From Methanocaldococcus vulcanius M7 (GTDB lineage: Archaea; AGJL01; Methanococci; Methanococcales; Methanocaldococcaceae), in NCBI RefSeq assembly GCF_000024625.1, contig NC_013407.1:868001-932000 (forward strand): DNA of 64,000 nt, given 5' to 3'. The notes beneath the pieces were generated by a model. It saw only the letters and a list, made by a program, of their open reading frames with translations, did no database searches and was not told the DNA's origin. Shown one piece after another: positions 27,491 to 36,317 of the stretch; positions within the stretch are counted from its first letter, which is position 1, and each line of letters begins with the position of its first letter. Made by a program: the position numbers and the translations under genes.

Positions 27491-28009
27491 CTAAAACTTT
27501 TTTGAAGATTTTTTCTTAGACAATCTTAATTTTACCATTTTTCTTTTTAAAGGACTACCGCAGATCTCGCATACATCATCCTCGTAATTTGCAGGATAGA
27601 TCTTTTTACATCCAACACATACTTTTCTCCATAAAAAATTTTTGTTTGTTGGTTTAAAAGATATTCCTATAACTTTTATTCCCAATTTTTTAGCAACATT
27701 TTGAATACCATAATCGTCAGTATACAGGGGAGCGTTCAACTGTAAAGCCAATGCTAAAATTCCAATATCTTGGTTAGAGAGATTGTCTCCCGTCTTGTTA
27801 ACAATATCCTTTACTTTTTGTATGTATTTTGGATCTGGAGTTGAAATTTTAAGCTTGCCAAAGGATAGTGCTTGATCCACTAAGATCTTTTTGGATTCAA
27901 CTTCCTCCAACACTTCCGGCGTGGTGTAGTGATCCCCCTCTTCAACACTTGGATTATAGCCGTGAATTATTGCAGATGCATCAAGAACTTTTATTTTATG
28001 GAATTGCAT
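27491..28009 (-). CDS. nob1: Nob1, PIN-domain rRNA maturation endonuclease
   Basis: Nob1 cuts the 3' end of pre-16S rRNA. An N-terminal PIN domain carries the acidic residues in VLDASAIIHGY, TTPEVLEEVES and NQDIGILALALQLNAPLYTDDYGIQNVA. A C-terminal zinc ribbon, CVGCKKIYP...CEICGSPLKRK, is the family hallmark. Length (172) is as expected for archaea. The ATG at 28009 follows GGGAGATCG. The DUF1699-like gene follows in the same direction. The PIN plus zinc ribbon arrangement separates it from VapC toxins such as the one at 48.3 kb. Confidence 0.92.
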   Translation of the reverse strand: MQFHKIKVLDASAIIHGYNPSVEEGDHYTTPEVLEEVESKKILVDQALSFGKLKISTPDPKYIQKVKDIVNKTGDNLSNQDIGILALALQLNAPLYTDDYGIQNVAKKLGIKVIGISFKPTNKNFLWRKVCVGCKKIYPANYEDDVCEICGSPLKRKMVKLRLSKKKSSKKF

Positions 28010-28342
28010 CGATCTCCCTCTTTTTTGTAAATTGGAAAAATTTTAGATTTTTATTAAATATTTCTATTGAATAGCGTTTATTATTTCGGTTTATAATGTT
28101 GTTATTGATTTATAATTATTTAATTTTTTATTTTTTGTCTTGTAGTTAACTCAAAATTTTATATTTTTTCACATATAGTTTTTTATAATCTTTTATTTAA
28201 ATAATAAATAATAAAGTAAACAGTTAAAACTAAAAAACTAAAAAGTTAAAATGTCGAGGATATTTTTAATTATATTATTAATTCAAAAATTAGAAATTAT
28301 TAAAATTGTTTAATTATTAATTATTAATTAAAAGGTGAAAAT
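28010..28342. other. AT-rich divergent spacer between nob1 and metE
   Basis: This 333-base stretch holds no convincing coding frame or hairpin. It is almost pure A+T, with repeats of TTATTAATTATT near 28300-28330. It must contain promoters for both flanking genes. On the plus strand a GGTGAAAAT ribosome binding site lies just before the GTG at 28343. I cannot pick a single best TATA element. Confidence 0.3.
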
Positions 28343-29275
28343 GTGAAGACCACGGTAGTTGGAAGTTATCCTGTTGTATTAAAAAAAGAGAAATCATTTA
28401 TTGACAAGATAAAGTCAATTTTTGGTCTTTATGATGAATATCACTATGCAATTGAGAGGGCTGTTTTAGATCAGATAAAAGCAGGTATAGATGTTATTAG
28501 CGATGGGCAGGTTAGAGGAGATATGGTAGAGATATTTACAAAAGGAATGTATGGTTTTGATGGAAAAAAGGTAATTGGAAAAGTTGAGTTTGTAAAACCA
28601 ATAACATTAAGAGACATTCTCTATGCAAAAAAGATAGCAAAAAGTCAGAATCCAAAAGTGGAGGTTAAAGGTATAATAACAGGGCCTTGCACAATAGCCA
28701 GCTCTGTAAGGGTAGAAAACTTTTATTCAGACAATAGAGACGAAAACTTGGTTTATGATATTGCCAAAGCCCTCAGAAAAGAAGTAGAATCATTAAAAGG
28801 CCATGTTCCAATAATACAGATCGATGAGCCGATCTTATCGACTGGATTGTATGATTTTGAAATTGCGAGGAGGGCTGTGGAGATGATCGTTGAAGGAATA
28901 GATGTTGAATTTGCAATGCACGTTTGTGGAAACGTTTACAACATAATTGAAGAATTAAATAAATTTCCTGTTAGTATTTTAGATCACGAATTCGCATCTA
29001 ACAAAAAAAATTTAGATATTTTAGAGAAGATTGAAAAAAAGGTCGGGTTTGGTTGCGTAAATACTAAGATTAAGAAGGTTGAGAGTGTTGATGAAATTAA
29101 AGGCCTAATCGAGGAGGGCTTAGAGATTTTAAAAAACAATCCTCATTTGAATAAAAGTTTGGGGGAAAGTGTATATATTGATCCTGATTGTGGAATGAGA
29201 TTACTTCCAATAGATGTGGCATTTGGAAAATTAAAAAATATGGTAGAAGCAAGTAAAGAAGTAAAAATAAACTGA
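28343..29275 (+). CDS. metE: Archaeal methionine synthase (core MetE)
   Basis: This corresponds to the C-terminal catalytic half of cobalamin-independent MetE. The archaeal core enzyme transfers a methyl group from methylcobalamin or a methyl-corrinoid protein to homocysteine. Visible are TTVVGSYPVV at the N-terminus, DQIKAGIDVISDGQVRGDMV, IQIDEPILSTG, and the zinc ligands in AMHVCGNV (His and Cys) and DPDCGMRLLP (Cys). Length is 310. The start is GTG at 28343 with GGTGAAAAT upstream. The genes for homocysteine formation lie at 37.3-39.2 kb. Confidence 0.9.
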   Translation: MKTTVVGSYPVVLKKEKSFIDKIKSIFGLYDEYHYAIERAVLDQIKAGIDVISDGQVRGDMVEIFTKGMYGFDGKKVIGKVEFVKPITLRDILYAKKIAKSQNPKVEVKGIITGPCTIASSVRVENFYSDNRDENLVYDIAKALRKEVESLKGHVPIIQIDEPILSTGLYDFEIARRAVEMIVEGIDVEFAMHVCGNVYNIIEELNKFPVSILDHEFASNKKNLDILEKIEKKVGFGCVNTKIKKVESVDEIKGLIEEGLEILKNNPHLNKSLGESVYIDPDCGMRLLPIDVAFGKLKNMVEASKEVKIN

Positions 29276-29313
29276 ATAAAAGAAAAACTAAAAAGGTTAA
29301 AAGATTAAAAGAT

Positions 29314-30099
29314 CTATTTTTTATGCGATAAAACCTCAATTATGTTTTTAAATCCTTCTTCCCTGCTAATAACTCTACCTCTAACTTCCCTTAGAATTCT
29401 CTGTATTGTAAACTTTACCCCTCCGCATCTTTGATGATAGATCTCTAAAAGAGGACATCCGTAATCTCTATCCAACAATATTCCCTTACTATTTAACAAT
29501 TCTCTCTCTTCATCCTTAGTTAGTGCAAAAAAAGAGGGCAAATTAAACCTAAAAACATTTCCATCCCAATATATTGATTGACAACCAAAAGCCAATAGAT
29601 CTCCAAAAATTATATACTCTACGTCAGAGGATATTGCATAATCTAAAACTGCTCTTTCTATTATCTTATGACATCTTCCACAGGGATGAAATTTGCAGTT
29701 AATAACGCCATCATAAACATCCTCTAAATCAATATCCAAAAACCTTATCTTTAAATTAATTTTTTTTGATAAGGCATCAATATCATGTTTAAGTTTTTCT
29801 GTCATTATATATTTGGAATAACATGAAACTGCTTCAATATCAAATATGTTCTTTGCTATAACTGCTGAGGTTGTGCTATCAACTCCACCACTAAACGCAA
29901 TCACAGCCCTTGGTTTTTCTTCAATAGAAACATTAAAAAATTGTGGATCTTCATTTAATCTTTTATGTAGCATTTCTTTTAAAGCCATCTTTAAATGTTT
30001 GTCGATATTTATCGATTCCAGCACTTTTAAAGAATGTTCTAACCTTATTTTTTTTAGTTTATTATCTATTTCTTTCTCGATTTCTAAGTCCCAATCCAT
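29314..30099 (-). CDS. PP-loop ATPase (ExsB/TtuA-like) of unknown substrate
   Basis: The PP-loop motif AVIAFSGGVDSTTSAVIAKN (about residues 65-84) shows an enzyme that adenylates its substrate, as in tRNA thiolases, NAD synthase or ExsB. A further motif CKFHPCGRCHK (about residues 130-140) supplies three cysteines, and CPLLEIYHQRCGG lies near the C-terminus. The cysteines could bind zinc or an Fe-S cluster, as in sulfur-inserting enzymes. The N-terminal 60 residues are helical. It starts 30 bases after the end of trmY and appears co-transcribed with it, so a role in tRNA modification is suggested but not shown. Confidence 0.78.
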   Translation of the reverse strand: MDWDLEIEKEIDNKLKKIRLEHSLKVLESINIDKHLKMALKEMLHKRLNEDPQFFNVSIEEKPRAVIAFSGGVDSTTSAVIAKNIFDIEAVSCYSKYIMTEKLKHDIDALSKKINLKIRFLDIDLEDVYDGVINCKFHPCGRCHKIIERAVLDYAISSDVEYIIFGDLLAFGCQSIYWDGNVFRFNLPSFFALTKDEERELLNSKGILLDRDYGCPLLEIYHQRCGGVKFTIQRILREVRGRVISREEGFKNIIEVLSHKK

Positions 30100-30128
30100 A
30101 ACTCTCCCAAAAAATACTTTTTGCTGAT

Positions 30129-30737
30129 CTACTGAGATTTTTTATCAAGAATATTGTGTATTATCGTTATACAGTGATTTGCATGCAGTTCTATTGGAGA
30201 TATGGATATTTTTTTAATATTTAGTTTGTTAAGCAGATCTTCATCCTCTCTACTAAGACCAATATGATCTCCTAAAATAAACACTGGATTTGTAAAATTA
30301 AAATTTTCAGCATTTGAACCATCTTTATGTAAGTAAAACACTTCTTTTCCTTCCTCTAACTTCTCTAATACAATATCTCTAAAATCAGCCCTTTTCACGT
30401 ATATTCCCGGAGTTGATTGAGTCCAATATTTCCTCTGTTCTTCATCTATCTCTTCAAATTTTTTTAGTGCCTTTTTTATAAAAATTGCGATACTTCTCTC
30501 ATCTGGAGAGACCTTTTTCAATTCACTTCCTACAAACTTTATGCAAATGGGAGGATTTGGTTGACCGCATAAAATCGCGTAAAATATTACATCTCTCCTT
30601 ATATCGTGGGATAAAAAGAATGCATCACTTACGCATCTACACAGTAGATCCAACCTTCCACAACTTCCTGGTAAGTCCTTTAAATTTATGTCTGGTGAGG
30701 TTATAGTTTTGTTTGCTTTGAATATAAATTCTCGCAT
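30129..30737 (-). CDS. trmY: tRNA (pseudouridine-54 N1)-methyltransferase TrmY
   Basis: TrmY makes 1-methylpseudouridine at position 54 of archaeal tRNA. It is a SPOUT-class enzyme. The sequence shows the family start [46 protein letters not shown], the GSEL and [15 protein letters not shown] region, and the C-terminal knot [18 protein letters not shown] with [20 protein letters not shown]. Length (202) is normal. The ATG at 30737 follows GGAGGTAAAATA. The PP-loop ATPase follows in the same direction and the PhoU-like regulator precedes it, also on the minus strand. Confidence 0.93.
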   Translation of the reverse strand: MREFIFKANKTITSPDINLKDLPGSCGRLDLLCRCVSDAFFLSHDIRRDVIFYAILCGQPNPPICIKFVGSELKKVSPDERSIAIFIKKALKKFEEIDEEQRKYWTQSTPGIYVKRADFRDIVLEKLEEGKEVFYLHKDGSNAENFNFTNPVFILGDHIGLSREDEDLLNKLNIKKISISPIELHANHCITIIHNILDKKSQ

Positions 30738-30806
30738 TATTTTACCTCCATAATTGACAACTGATTATTAATTTATTAATTATTGATAATTTATTAATCA
30801 TTACAA

Positions 30807-31652
30807 TTATAAGGTTCCTCTCTTTAATCTTTCGGGTATTGGACTTCTTGGGATGTTGTGATATAATTCCAAAGCAATATCTACAATATTTACACATCTA
30901 TCTCCAAATCTCTCAATGTCCTTTAAAAACATCCCAAACTGCACATAGAAGTTTAACTCTTCTCTTTTACTTTCTAAAACTTTGTTAAGTAAAGATTCGA
31001 GTTTTTCGTGAAGTTTTTCTTCAAGATCGTAAATTTTGGTTTCCTTTCTTTTACTATTTACAACATCTATCGCTTCTATTAACATCTCTTTTAGTAGAGA
31101 GAATATCTCCTCAACATCTTTTTCTATGTTTTTATCTAATTTTAACCCATGAACAACCTCTTCAGCAATATTTGCAACATAATCCCCTAATCTTTCAAGG
31201 TTGGAAGCAATGGTTGCAAACGCATTGGCATACGCTCCAGGAAGGTATTTTAAAGCATCCATTCCTAAAAGTAATCTAATCTCTTCTTCCATTTTATTTA
31301 ATGCATAATCCTTTATTATAATATCTTCAGCTAATTTTTCATCGTTATTTTTTAATGCCCTGTGAACTAAATCCAAATTAGTTAACAAAGTAGATTTCAT
31401 TCGTTCAAAAGTTGTTTTTATCTCTTTCATTAGCATGTTTTCGTCAAATTCTAAGTTGATGGTGTGAAGTTTATTCATATCTACAACATAGGGATGTTTA
31501 ACAACACCTTTATCTATAAGCGGTTTCAATAGCTTAGCAACATACCTCCTACTTATTCCAAGTTTTTCAGCAATCTCATCTTGTGTCTCTGGCTCTTCTT
31601 CAATTATAACCCTTATAATTCCTGCTAACGTTGCTTCTTTTCCTCTTAACAT
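30807..31652 (-). CDS. PhoU-domain regulator with N-terminal helix-turn-helix
   Basis: The first 65 residues are a winged helix (TLAGIIRVIIEEEPETQDEIAEKLGISRRYVAKLLKPLIDKGVVKHP). The rest is a tandem PhoU helical-bundle domain: LDLVHRALKNNDEKLAEDIIIKDYALNKMEEEIRLLL in the first repeat and ATIASNLERLGDYVANIAEEVVHG with its E-x3-D metal motif; a second DIERFGDRCVNIVDIALEL closes the bundle. Such archaeal proteins are thought to control phosphate uptake genes, though no phosphate transporter is in this window. The start is the ATG at 31652. It is divergent from the beta-helix protein gene. Confidence 0.85.
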   Translation of the reverse strand: MLRGKEATLAGIIRVIIEEEPETQDEIAEKLGISRRYVAKLLKPLIDKGVVKHPYVVDMNKLHTINLEFDENMLMKEIKTTFERMKSTLLTNLDLVHRALKNNDEKLAEDIIIKDYALNKMEEEIRLLLGMDALKYLPGAYANAFATIASNLERLGDYVANIAEEVVHGLKLDKNIEKDVEEIFSLLKEMLIEAIDVVNSKRKETKIYDLEEKLHEKLESLLNKVLESKREELNFYVQFGMFLKDIERFGDRCVNIVDIALELYHNIPRSPIPERLKRGTL

Positions 31653-31863
31653 ACTCATCACTCAGAACTTTTAAAATAACTGCTTTACTCTTAATTAAGA
31701 TTGAAGAGACGGGACTAAAAACTAACTTTCTCTAATTCATATTTTATGAAGAATAATACTCGATTCTGATATAAATAGTTTAACTTACTCTGATGAAAAT
31801 TTAAATAAATAAACAACACAATAAACTTTATATGTGTAATTAAAATACAAAAAAGGGATTACG

Positions 31864-32832
31864 ATGTTCCGTCTCAAACTATTTAAAAACAGAGGGAATG
31901 AAAAAAAGGAAAAATTAGACGAATTTTTGAATAGAAATAGAAATAATGTAATTATATTGGAAATAGAAAATCCAGTTGACTGTATATGCGATTTCACATA
32001 TAATTTTATATGGCAGAGTGATTTTAATCCAGAAACAGAGATAAAAGGAAATATTACTTTTAAATCCCTTGTAGAACATTTAAAGAATGGAGGGATAGTT
32101 TATATTAAAGGAAATGTAGGAAAGAGATTCTGTTCTTCTATGGGCGTTGATTTAAAATATTTTGGAGGAAGTGGTGGTAGAATAAAAGTAGGAACTGTTA
32201 TAGTGGATGGGGATGTTGATACAAGATTTGGAATAAGTATGTTATCTGGAACCATCTATATTAACGAAAAAAACAGAATAAAAGAACCAATGGGGAATGT
32301 TATAGAGGTTGAGAGCGATATAAAGGGCTATAGGAAATTCGTATCTATAACTGAGTTTGTCGAAGAGAGGTATAAAGAAGAAAAACTTTTAAAACCGAAT
32401 AAATTTGATGAAAAGGGAGGAATTTTGGAGATTAATGATAAAATAAAAAGAGACACTGTTGGAGCAAGATTGAATGAAGATAAAACAATTGTAGTTAATG
32501 GAGATGTTGATCTATCTACTGGAATTTTAATGAAGAATGGGAAAGTTATAGTTAATGGAAATGCTGGGAAAAATACTGGAGCGGTTTTAAATGGAGGGCT
32601 TGTTATAATTAACGGAAATACTAATGATTTCACCGGCTTTGAAATGAGAGATGGGATAATAGTTGTTGATGGTAATGCAGGAAAATATCTTGGGGCTAAA
32701 AAGAAAGGGGGAGTTATATATGCAAGATCTGGAAAGGAAGTTCCTCCAACGAGGAGATGCGAGTTAAATAAAGATGACGTTGAGTTTTTGAGGTCTCTTG
32801 GATATACTGGAGGGTTTTATAAGTTTTTATAA
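31864..32832 (+). CDS. Stand-alone GXGXG beta-helix protein (FwdC/GltB-C-like)
   Basis: About residues 75-140 and 190-310 consist of repeated short beta-helix turns with G-x-x-G-x-x-M/L-x-G-G patterns: [78 protein letters not shown] and [18 protein letters not shown]. This fold is shared with the C-terminal domain of glutamate synthase and with formylmethanofuran dehydrogenase subunit C. No synthase or dehydrogenase genes are adjacent. The N-terminal 60 residues and the middle linker (145-190) are charged and unlike those relatives. Probably a scaffold protein; partner unknown. Confidence 0.78.
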   Translation: MFRLKLFKNRGNEKKEKLDEFLNRNRNNVIILEIENPVDCICDFTYNFIWQSDFNPETEIKGNITFKSLVEHLKNGGIVYIKGNVGKRFCSSMGVDLKYFGGSGGRIKVGTVIVDGDVDTRFGISMLSGTIYINEKNRIKEPMGNVIEVESDIKGYRKFVSITEFVEERYKEEKLLKPNKFDEKGGILEINDKIKRDTVGARLNEDKTIVVNGDVDLSTGILMKNGKVIVNGNAGKNTGAVLNGGLVIINGNTNDFTGFEMRDGIIVVDGNAGKYLGAKKKGGVIYARSGKEVPPTRRCELNKDDVEFLRSLGYTGGFYKFL

Positions 32833-33050
32833 TTTGATTTTTTTAGGTTTATTCGTGTTAAATTTATCTTTTTTGGTTTAATTTTTTATCTTGTTGTTTG
32901 TTTTTTGTTTTGGTTTTTACTCGGTTGTGTAATATATAGCCACAATAAACACCAACTTAAAAAATTATATATATAAGATTGATTAAAATTAGACATGTAG
33001 ATAAAATATGAAAAAATTTTTAAAATAAGTGAACAACAAGGAGGGGGAAG

Positions 33051-33467
33051 ATGGTTAGTGATATAATAAAATTAATTGAAGAAGGAAAGATTGAAGAAGT
33101 GTTAAAAAAAGTTGAAGAGATAAAAGAAGATGCTAAATTGGAGATAATTGCTTTAACTTTAATAGAAAGGGGCTACTATAAAGAGGCAGTTAAGATTGCT
33201 GAAAAGATTTCAAGTCCCGGATTGAGGGATGAAGTGTTAAGAAAGATTGCTATTGCATACATTGAAAATGGAGAAATAGATAAAGCAGTTAATTTAGCTG
33301 AAAAGATCAAGACAGAGACAGATTTAGAAAAGATAGCTTTAAAATTGGTAGAAGTGAAGAAATATAGAGAAGCGTTAAAAGTTGCTGAAAAAATCAAATC
33401 AAGGGCAATTAAAGAAGAAATATTAATGTCAATTATCAACGCTCTATTAGATGAGTTAGGAAAATAA
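33051..33467 (+). CDS. Small alpha-helical repeat protein
   Basis: A 138-residue protein built from about four repeats of roughly 30 residues, each with a pattern like ...ALTLIERGYYKEAVKIAEKI, ...IAIAYIENGEIDKAVNLAEKI and ...IALKLVEVKKYREALKVAEKI. This is TPR/alpha-solenoid architecture, which mediates protein-protein contacts. It has no signal peptide, membrane segment or enzyme motif. The ATG at 33051 follows a strong AAGGAGGGGGAAG site, and TTATATATATAAG near 32965-32977 is a good TATA element. It stands alone and converges with the TRAM gene. Its partner cannot be read from context. Confidence 0.75.
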   Translation: MVSDIIKLIEEGKIEEVLKKVEEIKEDAKLEIIALTLIERGYYKEAVKIAEKISSPGLRDEVLRKIAIAYIENGEIDKAVNLAEKIKTETDLEKIALKLVEVKKYREALKVAEKIKSRAIKEEILMSIINALLDELGK

Positions 33468-33550
33468 GCCCTATTAAATATTGAATAATCAACTTCTTTA
33501 ATCTTTAATTTAATCTTTAAATTGTTTATTAAAGTGAAAAAAAGTATTAG

Positions 33551-33568
33551 AAGGTTTAGCTAAACCTT
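33551..33568. terminator. Perfect 18-base palindrome between convergent genes
   Basis: AAGGTTTAGCTAAACCTT is a perfect palindrome lying between the stops of the helical-repeat gene (33467) and the TRAM gene (33580). An intergenic palindrome between convergent genes could help end transcription from either side. It has no loop bases and no long T-run follows, so a protein-binding site is equally possible. Confidence 0.35.
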
Positions 33569-33579
33569 TAAAAGAGATT

Positions 33580-33813
33580 TTAAATTTTTTCTGCAAATGC
33601 AAACTTACTTTTTACAGCAGTTATTTTAACATTTACTGTTTCTCCTTTCTGTGTTTCAGGGACGAAGACGACAAAGCCCTCAACTCTTGCTATTCCATCT
33701 CCGCCTCTACCCATATCTTCAATAGTAACAGTATAGGTTTCTCCTTCTTTAACTGGAACATTTCTTTGTATTTCATTATCTCTTACATTTCTTCTTCCTT
33801 TATTATTAAACAT
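33580..33813 (-). CDS. TRAM domain protein
   Basis: A 77-residue protein consisting almost entirely of a TRAM domain: [57 protein letters not shown]. The 20-residue N-terminal tail is basic ([14 protein letters not shown]). Stand-alone archaeal TRAM proteins bind RNA and have been proposed to act as RNA chaperones, especially in methanogens. The ATG at 33813 follows GGTGAATTAA. The minus-strand TATA-like TATTTATACC near 33887-33896 suggests a leader of about 55 bases, which contains GTGAGCGAAATGCGATG (about 33837-33853). Confidence 0.88.
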   Translation of the reverse strand: MFNNKGRRNVRDNEIQRNVPVKEGETYTVTIEDMGRGGDGIARVEGFVVFVPETQKGETVNVKITAVKSKFAFAEKI

Positions 33814-33931
33814 TTAATTCACCAAAATTTCAAAGTAGTATTTTATTTCATCGCATTTCGCTCACTAATATCCTTGTTAAAAGGGGTATAAATACTTATG
33901 GATGTGCAAATATTTCTATAATTTCGCACAA

Positions 33932-34636
33932 CTATTTTTCTTTGCATTTTCCACAAAAAACGCAAGGTTTTATATGTCCTGCTAAAAAATCCAATGCTTC
34001 GCTTATTTTTTTATGTAATGTCTTGGGAAACTTATATATTAGATAGCCGTATATAACTCCTGTTATCACATCAACGATCCAATGCATACCCATGATCAAC
34101 GTGGCTATTGGAATCAACACTGCCATGGCAAAAAAAACATAATTCAAAGGTTTTTCATCTTTAAAATGCAATGCCAATAAAAGCGAGTATGCGGTATGAA
34201 GAGAGGGAATCTCATAAGTTGGTTTTGTAAATATCCAAAAGTAGTGGTAATCAACAAGATCCTTTGCAACACCGACTTGAAAAGGGGACTTAACAACAAC
34301 AAAAGTATATATAATTCCCGCAAATAACCAACCCAAAGCCAGATCTACCAAAATCATATCACTCTTTAAAAAGTCCCTCTTTATAAAAAGATAATAACCA
34401 ATTCCTCCAACAATTATTAAAGAGAAACCATAGAGGTATATAATTCTAAAAAATTCGATTACTGGATAAGGAAGGGTCTGCAAAGTTGTATAAAACCCTT
34501 TATTACAAAGAGGAATATAAAACAAAAAATTAGTTAGGTCAAAAGGATGAACGACTTGCGAATACCACATCAAACCGCCCCAAAGTAAGTATGCAATAGG
34601 ATAAACACATAATCTAACTAATATTCTTTTATCCAC
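33932..34636 (-). CDS. PAP2-superfamily membrane phosphatase / AUR1-like protein
   Basis: An integral membrane protein with about six hydrophobic helices. The PAP2 phosphatase motifs are present: PSLHTAYSLLLALHF (motif 2 with catalytic His) and MGMHWIVDVITGVIYGYL (motif 3 with His and Asp), about 40 residues apart. Relatives act on lipid phosphates or transfer phospho-alcohol groups to lipids (AUR1). The C-terminal cytoplasmic tail has CVFCGKCKEK, an unusual cysteine cluster. The start is placed at GTG 34636, just after GGGTGAGATC; the longer frame to 34738 overlaps the divergent promoter region. The substrate is unknown. Confidence 0.78.
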   Translation of the reverse strand: MDKRILVRLCVYPIAYLLWGGLMWYSQVVHPFDLTNFLFYIPLCNKGFYTTLQTLPYPVIEFFRIIYLYGFSLIIVGGIGYYLFIKRDFLKSDMILVDLALGWLFAGIIYTFVVVKSPFQVGVAKDLVDYHYFWIFTKPTYEIPSLHTAYSLLLALHFKDEKPLNYVFFAMAVLIPIATLIMGMHWIVDVITGVIYGYLIYKFPKTLHKKISEALDFLAGHIKPCVFCGKCKEK

Positions 34637-34760
34637 GATCTCACCCAAAAATGTGTAAACACGTAAATGATTGCCTATTATGCTTATAATTAAGAGTTGT
34701 GTTGTGTATGTTATATCGCCAATAGTAAAATCATCCATAATAACAGGAGCAGGTTTTAAG

Positions 34761-36296
34761 GTGATCGTTATAACGAAGTTTTTAGAATCAATTGTGGACT
34801 TCTTAGAAAAAAATGTTAAGAGAATATTTTCCTATCCCGGGGAGCAGATTCTTCCACTGTATAATGAAATAGAAGGTAGCAGTATAAAAAATATTATGGT
34901 TAGAGATGAAAGAGGAGCTGGCTTTATGGCAGATGGTTATGCAAGAATAACCAACCACGTGGGCGTTTGTTTAGTTACAGCAGGTCCCGGAGCTACGAAT
35001 TTGACAACACCTATCGCAACATCCTACAAAGATAGTTCTGCTGTTATAGCAATTACTGGACGATGTTCCAGAGATAAGATTGGCAAAAATTACTTTCAAG
35101 AAATAGATATGAGTTTTTTAAACTTTTATAAGGGATATTTTGTTAAAGAGCCGAATTTAAAATATTTTGAAGAGGCATTTTCTTTAAGTTTTCAAAATAA
35201 AAAACCCGTTCATCTTAATATCCCAAAGGATGTTTATGGAGAGTTTACAATAGAAGAAGAGATAAATTTAAATGAGATGAAAGATAACAATAAAGATAAT
35301 AGTAAAGACAATGACAATAAAGGTAATGACATAGTTGATAAAACATTTAATTGGAAAACTTTAATTAATGAAAATGAGAAATTTAAAAAAACATTAATTT
35401 TGATTGGTCAGGGGATATATGGAACATTAAGTTATAAAGAAATGGAAAAGATCTCATCAGTTCTTAAAAAGTTAGATATCCCAATAGCAACAACGTTTCC
35501 AGCGAGAGGAATTATAAACGAAAAAGAAGAAAATTGTGTGGGATTGATTGGTAGAAGAGGGGTGATAAAACCCCTGTTAGAGGCAGATAGAATAATAAAT
35601 GTTTCCTCATCACTATCATTCAATACCTATCCTGAGAGTATTAGGAAAAAACTTTTAAGTAAAACAGAGAACATACATCTAACACCTAAAAACATTGATG
35701 AAATAAAAGAGTTTTTTGAAACGTTTGGTCTTGGAGAACCATGGGAAACTGAAAAATGGAAAAGAATATCTCCACAAGGGGATTATTCCACGAAAATAAA
35801 TGAAATTATTGAAAATATTCCAGAAAATTCTATAATAATTACAGATGCTGGAAAACATACTGTATTTACCTGCCTACTAAAAACCTGTGTAGTTCCAAGG
35901 AATATAATCGCTTCCCATTCTTTTGGAACCATGGGATTTTCTGTTCCTGTATCGATTGGAGCAAAATTTGGAACCATCGACTTTGGAATTGATAGAGAGG
36001 TTGTTTCTATTAGTGGAGATGGTGGCTTTTTAATGAACGTTGAAGAATTACAAGTTATCTCTGAACACAATTTAAAAATTCTCATGATTGTGATGAAAAA
36101 TAACAGTTTAGCAGAATTTTGTAAGATAAAGAATCCAAATATAAATAGGTTGGCAGATGCGTTTGACATAGATAACTGCTACATCGAAAATGTGGACGAA
36201 ATCCCGCAAACTATTCGGGAATATGTTAAAAAGGATAAGCCGATGTTGGTTGTTGTAGAAACAAGAGATGAAAAATTGCCAAGACCAAACATTTAG
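34761..36296 (+). CDS. Thiamine diphosphate enzyme related to acetolactate synthase
   Basis: The family layout is clear. An N-terminal PYR domain has IFSYPGEQILPLYNEIEG and RDERGAGFMADGYARITNHVGVCLVTAGPGATNLTTPIATSYKD, with the catalytic Glu in RDERGAG. A central domain contains a charged low-complexity Asn/Lys/Asp stretch (about residues 168-195). The C-terminal PP domain binds ThDP and Mg through SISGDGGFLMNVEELQVI. It is shorter than true acetolactate synthase, and the FAD-binding region looks degenerate, so the reaction is uncertain. GTG at 34761 is a plausible start (AGGAG ten bases before). It is divergent from the PAP2 gene. Confidence 0.82.
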   Translation: MIVITKFLESIVDFLEKNVKRIFSYPGEQILPLYNEIEGSSIKNIMVRDERGAGFMADGYARITNHVGVCLVTAGPGATNLTTPIATSYKDSSAVIAITGRCSRDKIGKNYFQEIDMSFLNFYKGYFVKEPNLKYFEEAFSLSFQNKKPVHLNIPKDVYGEFTIEEEINLNEMKDNNKDNSKDNDNKGNDIVDKTFNWKTLINENEKFKKTLILIGQGIYGTLSYKEMEKISSVLKKLDIPIATTFPARGIINEKEENCVGLIGRRGVIKPLLEADRIINVSSSLSFNTYPESIRKKLLSKTENIHLTPKNIDEIKEFFETFGLGEPWETEKWKRISPQGDYSTKINEIIENIPENSIIITDAGKHTVFTCLLKTCVVPRNIIASHSFGTMGFSVPVSIGAKFGTIDFGIDREVVSISGDGGFLMNVEELQVISEHNLKILMIVMKNNSLAEFCKIKNPNINRLADAFDIDNCYIENVDEIPQTIREYVKKDKPMLVVVETRDEKLPRPNI

Positions 36297-36317
36297 TTTT
36301 AGATGAGGAGGGATACC

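Noticed and set aside
27491-28009. A second PIN-domain toxin
   Set aside because: The C-terminal zinc ribbon and its sequence identify Nob1, a housekeeping rRNA nuclease, and there is no antitoxin partner.
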